From positions 5,236,001 through 5,300,000 of the forward strand of contig NZ_CP011008.1 in NCBI RefSeq assembly GCF_001578185.1: a stretch of 64,000 nucleotides of DNA, in the 5' to 3' direction. Origin of the DNA: Peribacillus simplex. Lineage in GTDB: Bacteria; Bacillota; Bacilli; Bacillales; DSM-1321. Under the pieces are notes generated by a model. It was given only the letters and a program-made list of their open reading frames with translations, was not told the origin of the DNA and ran no database searches. The position numbers and the translations under genes are program-made. Of the stretch, positions 1 through 8,785 are shown piece by piece (the stretch's first letter is position 1; every line of letters starts with the position of its first letter).

Positions 1-866
1 GAGACACTCAACCCTTGTTCCTCATAAAACCGGAATAGTTTCTGCTTTTGCAATTGAATATAGTCTCTTGTTTTTCTCATATATGCTTCTTCAGCAAGAC
101 AGATTTTCCCTACTTCCAATGCAACATGGTTGACGCTCCAATGCGGTTTATAAGTTCTTACACGGGTTATGATGTCAGGTGCAGCAAGCAAATAGCCTAG
201 TCTCAAACCCGGAATTGCAAAGATTTTAGTCATTGATCTTAGAATGAGTAAATGTGGAAATTCATTGATTAAAGAAGCATAAGTAAAGGCATCTTCCGTG
301 AAATCATAAAAAGCCTCATCCATGACAACCAGGCAATCCGCTTTTTGACATTCAAAGATCAATTCCCTAACTTCATCCTTCTTAAATGAAACACCCGTCG
401 GATTATTAGGCGTACATAAGAAAATTGCATCATATTCGGATAATCTAGGAATCAACCGATCCAAGTCCAGTTTCCACTCAGGTGCATCAAGCTGATGAAA
501 ATCTACCTCACATCCTGCTGCCAAACAAGCTTCTGCATATTCCGCAAATGCCGGCTGAATGATCAACACCCTTTGATTGGTTAACCTGTTCGCTACCAAC
601 ATGATTATTTCTGCACCACCATTTCCCACCAAAACGGATTGCTCAGGAAGCGCTTCTTTTTTGGCAATTGATTTTGTCAGTTCAATCGCATGCGGATCTG
701 GGTAATGTAAGATTCCTTCGAAAAATCTAGGCCACTGTTCCTTTATACGTAAAGGCGGACCCAATGGGTTGATGTTAGCACTGAAATCGAGAACCGATTC
801 AGGCATTTCGATTTCCAGCGCTTCGTAAAGATAATGAGGATTAGAGCCATGAGAAGGTAATGTCAA
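1..866 (-). CDS. cobD: Threonine-phosphate decarboxylase CobD (3' end outside window)
   Basis: PLP-dependent class I/II aminotransferase-fold enzyme that makes (R)-1-amino-2-propanol phosphate, the linker of the cobalamin nucleotide loop. The visible 288 residues include an N-terminal HGSNPHYLYEAL segment, FSANINPLGPP, VGNGGAEIIM, CTPNNPTG and VVMDEAFYDF, then a SMTKIFAIPGLRLGY segment carrying the PLP lysine. The start is a TTG inside the end of cbiB, chosen because AGGGGG lies 8 nt upstream; no ATG in this frame fits the family N-terminus. It overlaps cbiB by 26 nt, which suggests translational coupling. The C-terminus runs off the left edge. The family call is secure; CobD rather than histidinol-phosphate aminotransferase rests on the cobalamin context. 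Confidence 0.85.
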   Translation of the reverse strand, partial: MTLPSHGSNPHYLYEALEIEMPESVLDFSANINPLGPPLRIKEQWPRFFEGILHYPDPHAIELTKSIAKKEALPEQSVLVGNGGAEIIMLVANRLTNQRVLIIQPAFAEYAEACLAAGCEVDFHQLDAPEWKLDLDRLIPRLSEYDAIFLCTPNNPTGVSFKKDEVRELIFECQKADCLVVMDEAFYDFTEDAFTYASLINEFPHLLILRSMTKIFAIPGLRLGYLLAAPDIITRVRTYKPHWSVNHVALEVGKICLAEEAYMRKTRDYIQLQKQKLFRFYEEQGLSV

Positions 867-1806
867 GAATAAGTCCCCCTAGCCATAGCATCAGTAGAAA
901 TAGAAAAGATGACCGATGCATGATGGTAATCGTTTTTGGTATATGTTTTGCTTCTAATCGAACAAGCGGAACGCCCATCCTCGCACGGTCGGAAACAATT
1001 CCTTTGTACATATTCCGGCCGCCTAGCTGTATTCCCAAAATGGCAGCAACGCCTGCTTCACACCACCCGCTATTCGGACTTGGATGTTTTTTAGCATCAT
1101 TGAATAATATCTTCCATCTAGCACCAAATCCATGATAGCCGGATTTTGAGCTCAGCAACATCAGGAACCCAGTGAGGCGGCTGGGAATCCAGTTCACGAT
1201 ATCATCGAGCTTGGCTGAAGCCCAGCCAAATTGCCCATATTTATCATTTTTGTACCCAACCATGGAATCGCAGGTATTAATTGCCCTGTACACCATTGCG
1301 AGCGGCGCACCGCCAACAGCTGCCCAAAACATTGGGGCAGTAACACCATCACTGGTATTTTCTGCTACGGTTTCTACCGTCCCCCTGACGATTTCGGATT
1401 CATCAAGATCAGAAGTATCACGGCCCACGATATAGGAAAGTTTTAGCCTCGCTTCAGGATAATCCCGTTCATTCAGCGGATGGCACACATCCATTCCAGC
1501 TTGCTTTAAGCCCTTCTGAGCTATCGTAGTGGCAATGACAACAGCCTCCCAAAGGATACCTGCAAGCGGATGGATCCGATAAGCCAAGTAGACGGTTAGG
1601 CCTGTAATCAATATCACCATCGCTAAGACGATGATCAACATGAAGAGTCCATTCCGTTTCTTATATGCCCCTCTATTGAATGCCTGATCCAACTTGCTTA
1701 TCATCGTTCCTATCCATTTAACTGGATGCGGCCAATTTGGCGGATCACCAATTAATAAATCAAGGAAAAACGCCAGTGTAACTGCAATAAGATGATGGTA
1801 AATCAT
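841..1806 (-). CDS. cbiB: Adenosylcobinamide-phosphate synthase CbiB
   Basis: Integral membrane enzyme that joins adenosylcobyric acid to aminopropanol phosphate, the product of the downstream decarboxylase, in cobalamin assembly and salvage. The 321-residue length is normal for CbiB/CobD-type synthases. Family blocks visible are LLIGDPPNWPHPVKWIG near residue 20, GRDTSDLD and VAENTSDGVTAPMFWAAVGG near 130-165, YKNDKYGQFGWASAKLDDIVNWIPSRL near 190, and PNSGWCEAGVAAILGIQLGG near 250. Several hydrophobic segments are present. The ATG overlaps the stop of the upstream ABC-CbiZ gene by 4 nt, so it belongs to the same leftward riboswitch-controlled operon. Confidence 0.93.
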   Translation of the reverse strand: MIYHHLIAVTLAFFLDLLIGDPPNWPHPVKWIGTMISKLDQAFNRGAYKKRNGLFMLIIVLAMVILITGLTVYLAYRIHPLAGILWEAVVIATTIAQKGLKQAGMDVCHPLNERDYPEARLKLSYIVGRDTSDLDESEIVRGTVETVAENTSDGVTAPMFWAAVGGAPLAMVYRAINTCDSMVGYKNDKYGQFGWASAKLDDIVNWIPSRLTGFLMLLSSKSGYHGFGARWKILFNDAKKHPSPNSGWCEAGVAAILGIQLGGRNMYKGIVSDRARMGVPLVRLEAKHIPKTITIMHRSSFLFLLMLWLGGLILDITFSWL

Positions 1807-3275
1807 AGATCCTCAATCCGTTTCCGATTTTTCTTTATTGCTTCTACTGTACAATCATATACACCGCGACTGATCAGCTTCCCTAACGGAGTGATGGTGC
1901 CTGCATATTGAAGCGCCTTCCCTCTTTGGGACGCTGCAATCAAAATACTGTCGGTCGATGTTCCTGTTGCACATGTATTCGTCACCTTATCCATGACATT
2001 CGAATCATGAAGCGCTTTTACTTTTGCCTCGGTTGCAGTAACTATGCTGTGTATGAAAGCCTCTTCTGCCAAATGCCCATTTATGAATATCCATGTATTT
2101 ATGGTTCCTGGAGTGGAACTCCAAGAATGCCGGTCAGCTAAAGAAGCGTCGATGGCATTCCCTACACCAGCCGTCACGATGATAAAAACCGAGAAATCTT
2201 CAGCTCTCATTAACTTGAAGGCAACCGTATCGAGAAAGACGGCTGTCATCATCCCCACCGTTTCCTGCGGTTCAAATCCATGAGTTCTTAAATAGCCGGC
2301 CATTTCAACATGATGATCTTCGCAGTCATAATCATGATGGACATGCCTATTCACGAAATATTTATGCCAGCCCGTACCCGAACCGGTCACTCCAGAAGAC
2401 ATCGTTCTAAGCGGGATCGGAGAATTCAATTGAATCATCTCAGGTCCCATTGTCAGATAAGATTCATCAATTTCCAATGGGATAGTGTCATTGCCATGCT
2501 TCTCCGGAACGATGAACATTTGAGGTTTCGGAAGTGCGGGATGTGGATGTTTTTCGATCGTCGTATGATATACACCTTGAATCCGTTCCTGTTGGAGCAC
2601 TTCATTCGGCACATCAACAACCTGAATTTGCCCTTTTTCAAGCAACATAAGCCGATCACAATATAATCCAGCCAAATTCAAGTCATGAAAAATTGAAATA
2701 ACGGTTAACTCCTGTTCTTTTGCCATTTTTCTCATTAGATCAAGAAGGTCCTTTTGATAGGAAAGATCCAAATGGTTTGTAGGCTCATCCAAAAAAAGGA
2801 TTTCCGGTTCCTGGGCAAGTGCCTGTGCCAGCAAGACCCGTTGTCTTTCCCCACCTGACAATCGTTCAAAATGAAGATCCTGAAAATCCGCTACTCCCGT
2901 TTGTTCCATAACCCGTTGGACGATCATTTCATCTTCTGCGGACCAACTATGGAACCAGCCCGTTTGATGGGCATACCTCCCAAGTGAGACCGTCTCTTTT
3001 ACTGTATAGGAGAAAGCTAATGAGGAATGTTGAGGGAGCACGGCAATGACCTGTGCAAGTTGTTTTGATGAATATTCATTCAAATCCCTGCCTCTTATCC
3101 GTACGCTTCCGTCCTTATAATCAAGCACCCCGCTAAGCATGCTTAAAAGCGTCGTTTTTCCGCTGCCATTAGGACCAAGGATCCCGAATAATTCCCCTTT
3201 ATGTACATCAAAAGAGATAGAGTCCAAAACAGTTTTGTTGTCATATCCACCTGTTAACCCTTTTACTTCAAGCAT
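1803..3275 (-). CDS. Cobalamin ABC transporter ATPase fused to CbiZ adenosylcobinamide amidohydrolase
   Basis: A 490-residue fusion. Residues 1 to about 255 are an ABC ATPase of the BtuD/FecE type: Walker A GPNGSGKT at 34-41, signature LSGGE at 139-143, Walker B ILFLDE at 159-164. After a linker, residues from about 280 match CbiZ, which hydrolyses adenosylcobinamide to adenosylcobyric acid so that imported corrinoids can be re-attached by CbiB. The same architecture is known in B. subtilis YvrA. The fusion couples import energy to remodelling. It lies 6 nt after the permease gene and overlaps cbiB by 4 nt. Confidence 0.9.
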   Translation of the reverse strand: MLEVKGLTGGYDNKTVLDSISFDVHKGELFGILGPNGSGKTTLLSMLSGVLDYKDGSVRIRGRDLNEYSSKQLAQVIAVLPQHSSLAFSYTVKETVSLGRYAHQTGWFHSWSAEDEMIVQRVMEQTGVADFQDLHFERLSGGERQRVLLAQALAQEPEILFLDEPTNHLDLSYQKDLLDLMRKMAKEQELTVISIFHDLNLAGLYCDRLMLLEKGQIQVVDVPNEVLQQERIQGVYHTTIEKHPHPALPKPQMFIVPEKHGNDTIPLEIDESYLTMGPEMIQLNSPIPLRTMSSGVTGSGTGWHKYFVNRHVHHDYDCEDHHVEMAGYLRTHGFEPQETVGMMTAVFLDTVAFKLMRAEDFSVFIIVTAGVGNAIDASLADRHSWSSTPGTINTWIFINGHLAEEAFIHSIVTATEAKVKALHDSNVMDKVTNTCATGTSTDSILIAASQRGKALQYAGTITPLGKLISRGVYDCTVEAIKKNRKRIEDL

Positions 3276-3281
3276 CCGTAT

Positions 3282-4337
3282 TTACCCTTCTCTCCGTCTC
3301 TTTAATAAAATCAGCGCAAATGCCGGTGCCCCGATAAGTGAGGTGATCACCCCGATCGGCAGTTCCGCTGGGGCAATGATCGTTCGTGCTACAAAATCCG
3401 CCAATATTAAGAATCCGCTTCCTATCAACAATGACAACGGAAGCAAATGTTTATGGTCAGGTCCCCAAATCTTCCGGACAAAATGAGGAATGACCAATCC
3501 TACAAAACCAATCGCCCCTGAAACGGCAACGGCTGCCCCTGTCAATGTCGAACCGGCTATCAAGATCCACATTTTCCGCCGCTTCACGTTCACACCTAAG
3601 TGTTTTGCCCGGTCTTCCCCGAAAGTCATCGCATTCAATTCGCTTGCATTCATGATCAAGGTCAACGAACCAATGATAAAAAACGGCAAAATGATTACGA
3701 TATAATTCCATCCGCGCATTGAGACGCTTCCCATCAGCCAGCCGATGATTTGTCTTAATTCTTCACCCGTCAGCGCAATCATCAATGAAATGAAGGCACT
3801 TAAAAACGAGCTGAAAATGATTCCCGTTAAGATGATCGTTTCCACTTTCATCGACCGATCCATTTTTTTTGCAAAAGTCAGTACGCAGAGCATCGTGAGC
3901 ACTGAACATAAGATGCTCAATGCCGGAAGAGTATATAAACCGATGAATGGCAGTGATATATTCAAGAATATTGTCAATACGGCGCCGACCGATGCTCCTG
4001 AAGAAATACCTAATGTGTAAGGATCAGCGAGCGGGTTCCGGAGCAGTCCCTGAAAGGCTGCCCCGGCAATCGCAAGTGATGCCCCAACCAAACCAGCGAG
4101 CAGCACACGCGGCAAGCGGATGTTCATCACGATATTCGTAAGCATCACATCCGGATCGGCAGAAATCGGCAAGTGAAAAATCTCCTTGCCGATTATTTGT
4201 ATAAGTACGGAAATCGGAACTGGCACCGAACCAAAGGAAATGCCTATCGTCATTGCGAATAACAAAATTAACAACGCAATCAAATAAGCAAACGCCCATT
4301 TAGTTGTCAAATTGGTTCGGATAGACTGCTTTTGCAA
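3282..4337 (-). CDS. Cobalamin/corrinoid ABC transporter permease (BtuC/FecCD family)
   Basis: Membrane permease of the FecCD/BtuC family, 351 residues with about ten hydrophobic segments, the usual family size. Recognisable blocks are MNIRLPRVLLAGLVGASLAIAG, AAFQGLLRNPLADPYTLGISSGAS, LTGAAVAVSGAIGFVGLVIPH and the C-terminal LPIGVITSLIGAPAFALILL. Its partners are the binding lipoprotein upstream and the fused ATPase downstream. Its start lies inside the end of the binding-protein gene (38-nt overlap), so the two are translationally linked. Family members also carry Fe-siderophores; the cobalamin riboswitch and the cbiZ/cbiB/cobD neighbours make corrinoid the likely substrate. It is equivalent in position to B. 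subtilis YvrB. Confidence 0.9.
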   Translation of the reverse strand: MQKQSIRTNLTTKWAFAYLIALLILLFAMTIGISFGSVPVPISVLIQIIGKEIFHLPISADPDVMLTNIVMNIRLPRVLLAGLVGASLAIAGAAFQGLLRNPLADPYTLGISSGASVGAVLTIFLNISLPFIGLYTLPALSILCSVLTMLCVLTFAKKMDRSMKVETIILTGIIFSSFLSAFISLMIALTGEELRQIIGWLMGSVSMRGWNYIVIILPFFIIGSLTLIMNASELNAMTFGEDRAKHLGVNVKRRKMWILIAGSTLTGAAVAVSGAIGFVGLVIPHFVRKIWGPDHKHLLPLSLLIGSGFLILADFVARTIIAPAELPIGVITSLIGAPAFALILLKRRREG

Positions 4338-5265
4338 GTTCCTCTACTCCTTCTATTAAGCGTGGACCGGAACGGGTCACCAAGTCAGAAGGGACATCAA
4401 AGACTTGGCCATTCTTAACGGCATTTACGTCTTGCCATCCTTTTCGGCCTGTCACTTCACTTACTGGATCTTTTGTATAATTACCATACGTTGTAATGAT
4501 GACATCCGGATTTGCAGCAATCATCGACTCTTCATCAATTTTTGCCCAGCCGTCCAATTCAGCAGCAGCGTTATCCGCTGAAATAATATGAAGCATTTCA
4601 TCCATGAAGGTATTTTTTCCAGGTGTATATATATCCGGTGATGGCGAAACCTCAATTAAAACGGTCTTCCTATCCGCTTCCTTAACGGATTTGGCTTTTT
4701 CCTGAATATCCTTGAGCTTCGTTTTCATATCCGCAACGATTTCGCTTGCCTTATCATTTTCCCCCGTTGCCTTTCCAATCATTTCAATAGATTCATAGAC
4801 TTGGTCAAAGCTTTGTGCATCATTGACTACAAGGACATCTATTCCAGCATCCTTAAGCTGCTTTAATCCCTCATTTGAATTATGGGCACTTGATGCATGG
4901 GCAAGAACAAGGTCAGGCTTCATGGAGACAATCAGCTCCGTGTTCATTTCCATTCCGCCAACTTTTTTGATTTTTTTCGTTTCTTCCGGGTAATTATCAT
5001 TGTCGGAAACACCAACGACCTTTTTACCTAAACCAAGTGCAAATACCACTTCTGTATTACTTGGTATCAACGTAACGATTTTCTTCGGTTTTTGTTCTAT
5101 CGTTACTTTTTCGCCCGTTGCATCTTTAATCGTAATCGGGAAAGCGTCGTGTTGAGCATGATTCGTTTGCTGCTTTTCTTTTCCTTCATCAGTAGCGTCA
5201 CTGCAGCCAACCATCATGCCTGCAGTAAGCAACATCAACAATATCAAACCAAAAATCTTCTTCAT
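4300..5265 (-). CDS. Corrinoid ABC transporter substrate-binding lipoprotein (BtuF-like)
   Basis: Cluster A-III periplasmic-binding fold protein. The 20-residue signal ends in the lipobox MVGC, so it is probably a membrane-anchored lipoprotein that feeds the BtuC-like permease. The mature part has IVTLIPSNTEVVFALGLGKKVVGVSDND and DLVLAHASS blocks and a C-terminal VPSDLVTRSGPRL segment typical of BtuF/FhuD. Three in-frame ATGs lie close together at 5289, 5271 and 5265; the last is chosen because GGGG sits 7 nt upstream and gives a compact signal peptide. The protein is then 321 residues. It is the first gene of the operon after the riboswitch. Confidence 0.87.
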   Translation of the reverse strand: MKKIFGLILLMLLTAGMMVGCSDATDEGKEKQQTNHAQHDAFPITIKDATGEKVTIEQKPKKIVTLIPSNTEVVFALGLGKKVVGVSDNDNYPEETKKIKKVGGMEMNTELIVSMKPDLVLAHASSAHNSNEGLKQLKDAGIDVLVVNDAQSFDQVYESIEMIGKATGENDKASEIVADMKTKLKDIQEKAKSVKEADRKTVLIEVSPSPDIYTPGKNTFMDEMLHIISADNAAAELDGWAKIDEESMIAANPDVIITTYGNYTKDPVSEVTGRKGWQDVNAVKNGQVFDVPSDLVTRSGPRLIEGVEELAKAVYPNQFDN

Positions 5266-5324
5266 TTTCATTCCCCACAATCTTTTCATTTAATTTCTTC
5301 ACCTAATAATCTCGGAAGGTGCAC

Positions 5325-5364
5325 CCAAAACAAAAAGCACCTCCCGTTAAACGGAAGATGCTTG
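5325..5364 (-). terminator. Riboswitch-controlled intrinsic terminator
   Basis: On the minus strand an inverted repeat (AAGCATCTTCCGTT / AACGGGAGGTGCTT) is followed by TTTTTGTTTT. It lies just 3' of the cobalamin aptamer and about 60 nt before the btuF-like start, the arrangement expected for B12-induced transcription termination. Confidence 0.85.
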
Positions 5365-5399
5365 TATGGCAACAATATCATTACGGACTCTTAGGGTCT

Positions 5400-5602
5400 G
5401 CCACACACCTTCCCATCCGCGTAGGTTACAGGTGTACGAATCTTGGCAGGTCTCCTGGCTCATGGTCATCGTCAACGGCACCTTCCCATATCCCATACAG
5501 TGGTACACAGCCGTCAGCTCCCAAATACAGTGGCGGGACCGCGCTGGCATTTCACCAGCTTCCCTTTTAAGTCATTAAGACACCAAATCGTTCATATGTA
5601 TA
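5400..5602 (-). promoter_or_regulatory. Cobalamin (B12) riboswitch
   Basis: The minus strand carries the conserved core of the class I cobalamin aptamer: AAAAGGGAAGCTGGTGAAA, then CCAGCGCGGTCCCGCCACTG, then the B12 box GAGCCAGGAGACCTGCC at about 5445-5461. The roughly 200-nt extent matches the family, and an intrinsic terminator follows. It should repress the downstream five-gene salvage operon when coenzyme B12 is plentiful. A TATAAT hexamer on the minus strand at 5620-5625 is a possible -10 element just upstream, but no good -35 is visible. Confidence 0.95.
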
Positions 5603-5688
5603 TAATTTTCACTGCCTTCATTATACACCATGTAAGAATCGATTATTATATGATTTTTCTGAACAAGTTTGAAATGCACCGTCCATTT

Positions 5689-6603
5689 TCAATGATTTGA
5701 AGCATTTTCTACCAGCGACGCGAACCCATCGACTGATAATCCAGGTGAAATCCGAACTCGATGCAAGGCATACATCCCTTGGTCCCTTGAAGCTCCTCCA
5801 GGTTCAGTAGTGACTGCCATCTTGTATCCAGCTTCTTCTGAAAGCCTGAGACTCTCTTCATTATAACGACCAACTGGATAGGAAAGCACTGTCGTGTCCT
5901 GTTGCAGGATACGATCGAACAGATCCTTTGACTGGACCATTTCCGCTTCTTGCTGCTCTGCCGTCATTCGGTTCAGCTCCAAATGGTTTATAGTATGGCT
6001 TTCGATCGAAATCCCATTCCCGCTCATCTCCATCATTTGATTTTCAGTCAGGTGATGACCTTTATCGATGGACTTCCCGATCATGAAGACAGTCGCTTTC
6101 ATATCATGTTCTTTTAGTATATGGAAAGCGTCCGTGTAGTTATCTGTATAGCCATCATCAAAAGTAAGCCAGACACACTTTTCACTCGGCATCCGATTTT
6201 CGGTTAAAACGAGAAATGCTTCTTCAGGGGATAATGTATAGTAACCATTTTCCCGAAGCCACGTCATTTGTAATCGGAATTCCTCTTTTGGTACCCGAAG
6301 GCCATTGCCTTCAGAAATGCTATGATACATCAATATTGGAAGCTGTACCGCGGACTCGGCCGTTATCCAGTCTCTCGTATCGATTCGTTCAGTATATAAT
6401 TCGTCCTCCGAATCCTGCCCAGTGTCATTCTCCGCTGCTGCAGCCACTTCAATGTTATCTTCCGTGATAGGCGCAGCCGTCTTTGTGCCTATATCCTCTA
6501 AAATCCCTTGTGAGCATGCCGGTAAAATTAAAATCCCCAGCAGCGTCACCATCCATAAAACTCTATAATTCCCCACTATCATTCTCCTAATTTTTTCTAG
6601 CAT
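5689..6603 (-). CDS. Polysaccharide deacetylase-family lipoprotein
   Basis: Carbohydrate esterase 4 (NodB-fold) protein of 304 residues. The N-terminus is a hydrophobic signal with the lipobox LPAC near residue 30, so it is predicted to be anchored outside the membrane. The catalytic block LTFDDGYTDNY holds the aspartates used for catalysis and metal binding, and SHTINH supplies the H-x3-H metal ligands. LPILMYHSI and LSYPVGRYNEES are further family motifs. The likely substrate is an N-acetylated cell-wall or capsular glycan, which cannot be told from the sequence. The layout resembles B. subtilis YxkH. It stands alone and reads toward the cobalamin operon. Confidence 0.85.
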   Translation of the reverse strand: MLEKIRRMIVGNYRVLWMVTLLGILILPACSQGILEDIGTKTAAPITEDNIEVAAAAENDTGQDSEDELYTERIDTRDWITAESAVQLPILMYHSISEGNGLRVPKEEFRLQMTWLRENGYYTLSPEEAFLVLTENRMPSEKCVWLTFDDGYTDNYTDAFHILKEHDMKATVFMIGKSIDKGHHLTENQMMEMSGNGISIESHTINHLELNRMTAEQQEAEMVQSKDLFDRILQQDTTVLSYPVGRYNEESLRLSEEAGYKMAVTTEPGGASRDQGMYALHRVRISPGLSVDGFASLVENASNH

Positions 6604-6725
6604 AATAGTACCAGAAAACCAGGAAATAATAAACTATTCCATTTAATGAAGAGTAAGGAAACAGGAGAGCTGAGTGCCCCCTAAGCGTCTAGATGTTTTT
6701 TTTCATAATTATTATTGCTATTAAC

Positions 6726-6754
6726 TTGAAAAGTTTGCCTATAAGAAATATAAT
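6726..6754 (+). promoter_or_regulatory. SigA-type promoter of the tRNA-Arg gene
   Basis: TTGAAA (6726-6731) and a perfect TATAAT (6749-6754) are separated by exactly 17 bp, ending 25 nt before the mature tRNA. Confidence 0.8.
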
Positions 6755-6779
6755 AAATAAGTCGTCGACTTTTTTATAT

Positions 6780-6853
6780 GTCCCAGTAGCTCAGCAGGAT
6801 AGAGCGACAGCCTCCTAAGCTGTAGGTCGTAGGTTCGATTCCTATCTGGGACG
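6780..6853 (+). tRNA. tRNA-Arg (anticodon CCT)
   Basis: A 74-nt cloverleaf: acceptor stem GTCCCAG / CTGGGAC with discriminator G, D-arm with AGCTCAGCAGGATAGAGC, anticodon stem ACAGC / GCTGT with loop CTCCTAA (anticodon CCT at 6814-6816), and T-arm GTAGGTTCGATTCCTATC. No CCA is encoded. It reads AGG codons and is a single tRNA gene with its own promoter and terminator. Confidence 0.95.
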
Positions 6854-6862
6854 CTAATTAGA

Positions 6863-6908
6863 AACAGCCAAAACCTTGTTGTATCAGGTTTTGGCTGTTT
6901 TATTTTAT
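6863..6908 (+). terminator. Terminator of the tRNA-Arg gene
   Basis: Inverted repeat ACAGCCAAAACCT / AGGTTTTGGCTGT with a loop of about 10 nt, followed by TTTATTTTATT, directly after the tRNA. Confidence 0.85.
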
Positions 6909-7054
6909 TGGTACAGGGTTATTCTTTGTATGATACAAGGTGTGTTTGAGAAAAATCTCCAAGATTATAACACCAATACAGGTTTCTCCTCGGACATTAG
7001 CTTGTCCCAATTTTTCGCACCAAAATCCTCTTGCTCTCTTAAGTGTTACTTAAT

Positions 7055-8419
7055 TTAAATCTCGTTCCATAACGATAAAGCAAATATCCAGTTTGGATCA
7101 CCGTATCCTTGATAACTTTGAACCGCTTCATAGGTTTTCCCCTGGTGTTCTACTCTGTCACCCTTAGTATATGCTTTAAATGAATCCCATTGTTCATAAG
7201 ATAAGCTCTGCTCTTTTGTAGTTACTGCAAGAGTATCACTTTTAATCGATCCATTTCCTGCTGCATCTATTGCGGTAACTGTGTATTTATATGTTGTATC
7301 AGATTTTAAGTTCATGTCCATATATGATGCAATGTCGGATTTGCCGACTGCTGTCATTTGTCCACTTGCTGTTTCCCTGTATACTACATAATGGTCAATT
7401 CCTATATTGTCTTCTGATGGGCTCCACATCAAGTTAACACTAGTTGAGGTTTCCCCCATACTATGCAGTCCTTTTGGCTGATTTGGCGCTTCCGTATCCG
7501 GTACTTCGTTTCCTGTCTTTGCAACAGCGGATTCACTTTCCTGAGAAACATTTCCTGCTGCATCCACTGCCTTCACTGTATATGTATATTCCGTATCAGC
7601 CTGTAATTTCCGATCTGTAAATGTTGTTCCTGGTACTATATCAATTACTTTTCCTTCACGTAATACTTGATACTCTTTCACCTCTACATTATCTGTAGAA
7701 GGCTCCCAATTTAATTCCACACTATTTGCTGTAACCTTCACTGCATGTAATTTTTTTGGTTGTGTTGGAGCTTCTGTGTCCGGTTTATCATCATTCATTA
7801 AATTAACATCGATAACATTATAAAAAGCATTAGTAGTATTAGCCACATCCCAAACAGCCAAAATCACATGGTATCCGCTACGGTCTGTTGGCACGTTAAT
7901 TTTATGCGATAGATTATTAGATGCTTCAGAACCGTCATGTTGAATAGTTCCAATTGGTTCAAGATCGGCACGGGTTAGAGGTTTGTTAGAATCCCAACCT
8001 TTTTTTGTAATATAATAGTGCCATTTGCTCGTTAGATGCGATTGGGTGTACTTCCATGTGAAAATATTTTCACCGCCAGTGATTGAATTCTTAAACCAGC
8101 GATCAGTTTTTTGTTGATCGAGAATTCCGCCAAACTTACCACCGGCTGAAGCAATCACACCATCTGCCGGCCCATTTTCCGGGAATCCTTTAGGGGCCTC
8201 TAAACTCTGTGGTTCATACATTATACTTCCACAATTCAAGTTAAGGGCCCCATAAGTTTGGCTGCATAACGCTGCTCGGCTACCGGGTTTTTCGACAAAT
8301 CCATGTGCACTGGCATCATTAGGTATTAAAGCAGCTCCGATTATGGCTGCGACAAATATACAAGCGCCAGCTCCTGCTTTTCTTTTACTCATTTTTGTAA
8401 AATTATTATTCATCGGCAT
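7055..8419 (-). CDS. Secreted chitin-active lytic polysaccharide monooxygenase (AA10) with two FnIII domains and a CBM
   Basis: A 454-residue modular exoenzyme. A signal peptide ends ...NDASA, so the mature protein begins with His39, the N-terminal histidine of the copper histidine brace. The second copper ligand is probably His128 in the QSHLTSKW block. Domains in order: AA10 catalytic (39 to about 208), two fibronectin type III modules (about 214-304 and 308-402, both with TYT(V)KAVDAAGN-like strands), and a C-terminal CBM5/12-type chitin-binding module (407-454) rich in tryptophan. The family cleaves crystalline chitin oxidatively. The upstream AGGGGACC could serve the ATG at 8419 or the one two codons later. 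It is monocistronic. Confidence 0.92.
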   Translation of the reverse strand: MPMNNNFTKMSKRKAGAGACIFVAAIIGAALIPNDASAHGFVEKPGSRAALCSQTYGALNLNCGSIMYEPQSLEAPKGFPENGPADGVIASAGGKFGGILDQQKTDRWFKNSITGGENIFTWKYTQSHLTSKWHYYITKKGWDSNKPLTRADLEPIGTIQHDGSEASNNLSHKINVPTDRSGYHVILAVWDVANTTNAFYNVIDVNLMNDDKPDTEAPTQPKKLHAVKVTANSVELNWEPSTDNVEVKEYQVLREGKVIDIVPGTTFTDRKLQADTEYTYTVKAVDAAGNVSQESESAVAKTGNEVPDTEAPNQPKGLHSMGETSTSVNLMWSPSEDNIGIDHYVVYRETASGQMTAVGKSDIASYMDMNLKSDTTYKYTVTAIDAAGNGSIKSDTLAVTTKEQSLSYEQWDSFKAYTKGDRVEHQGKTYEAVQSYQGYGDPNWIFALSLWNEI

Positions 8420-8785
8420 TGGTCCCCTTTTCTATATCCTTGTTATGATGATCAAATTTTCTATGTGCGAGGATTTTGATGCAAAAAGATAAAAAGCTAC
8501 ATTTTGTCAGGGGAATTTTTAAAGATATGAAGTTATAGTCGCATCTATTAAAAAAATTCCACTTTCTGCTTTACCTCCCTTTTTTGAATTCAAATTGTAG
8601 TTATCATGATATGTATCGGATAAATCTTTGAAATTGGATGGTAAATAATAATTAAAAATCTAAAATATTACCATTCTTGAACATCCGGTGAACTTTAATT
8701 TTAAATGGCACTAATTATTTAAATTAAGAAGATAGCCGGCTTCGTAATGGTAATATATAGAAGAAGGGTTAGGGGGGAGCATTTT
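8420..8785. other. Intergenic region between the LPMO and GNAT genes
   Basis: AT-rich divergent spacer. I see no open frame with a ribosome site, no clear terminator and no convincing promoter pair; it must hold promoters for both flanking genes. Confidence 0.5.

Noticed and set aside
5319..5700. Several short ORFs on both strands upstream of the btuF-like gene
   Set aside because: They lie in the cobalamin riboswitch and its terminator, which explain the sequence conservation.
6726..7054. Possible integrated element at the tRNA-Arg gene
   Set aside because: No integrase, no duplicated tRNA end and no mobile genes follow within the region; the tRNA has its own promoter and terminator.
6876..7058. 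60-codon ORF downstream of tRNA-Arg
   Set aside because: It begins in the tRNA terminator loop, lacks a ribosome site and runs into the stop of the LPMO gene.
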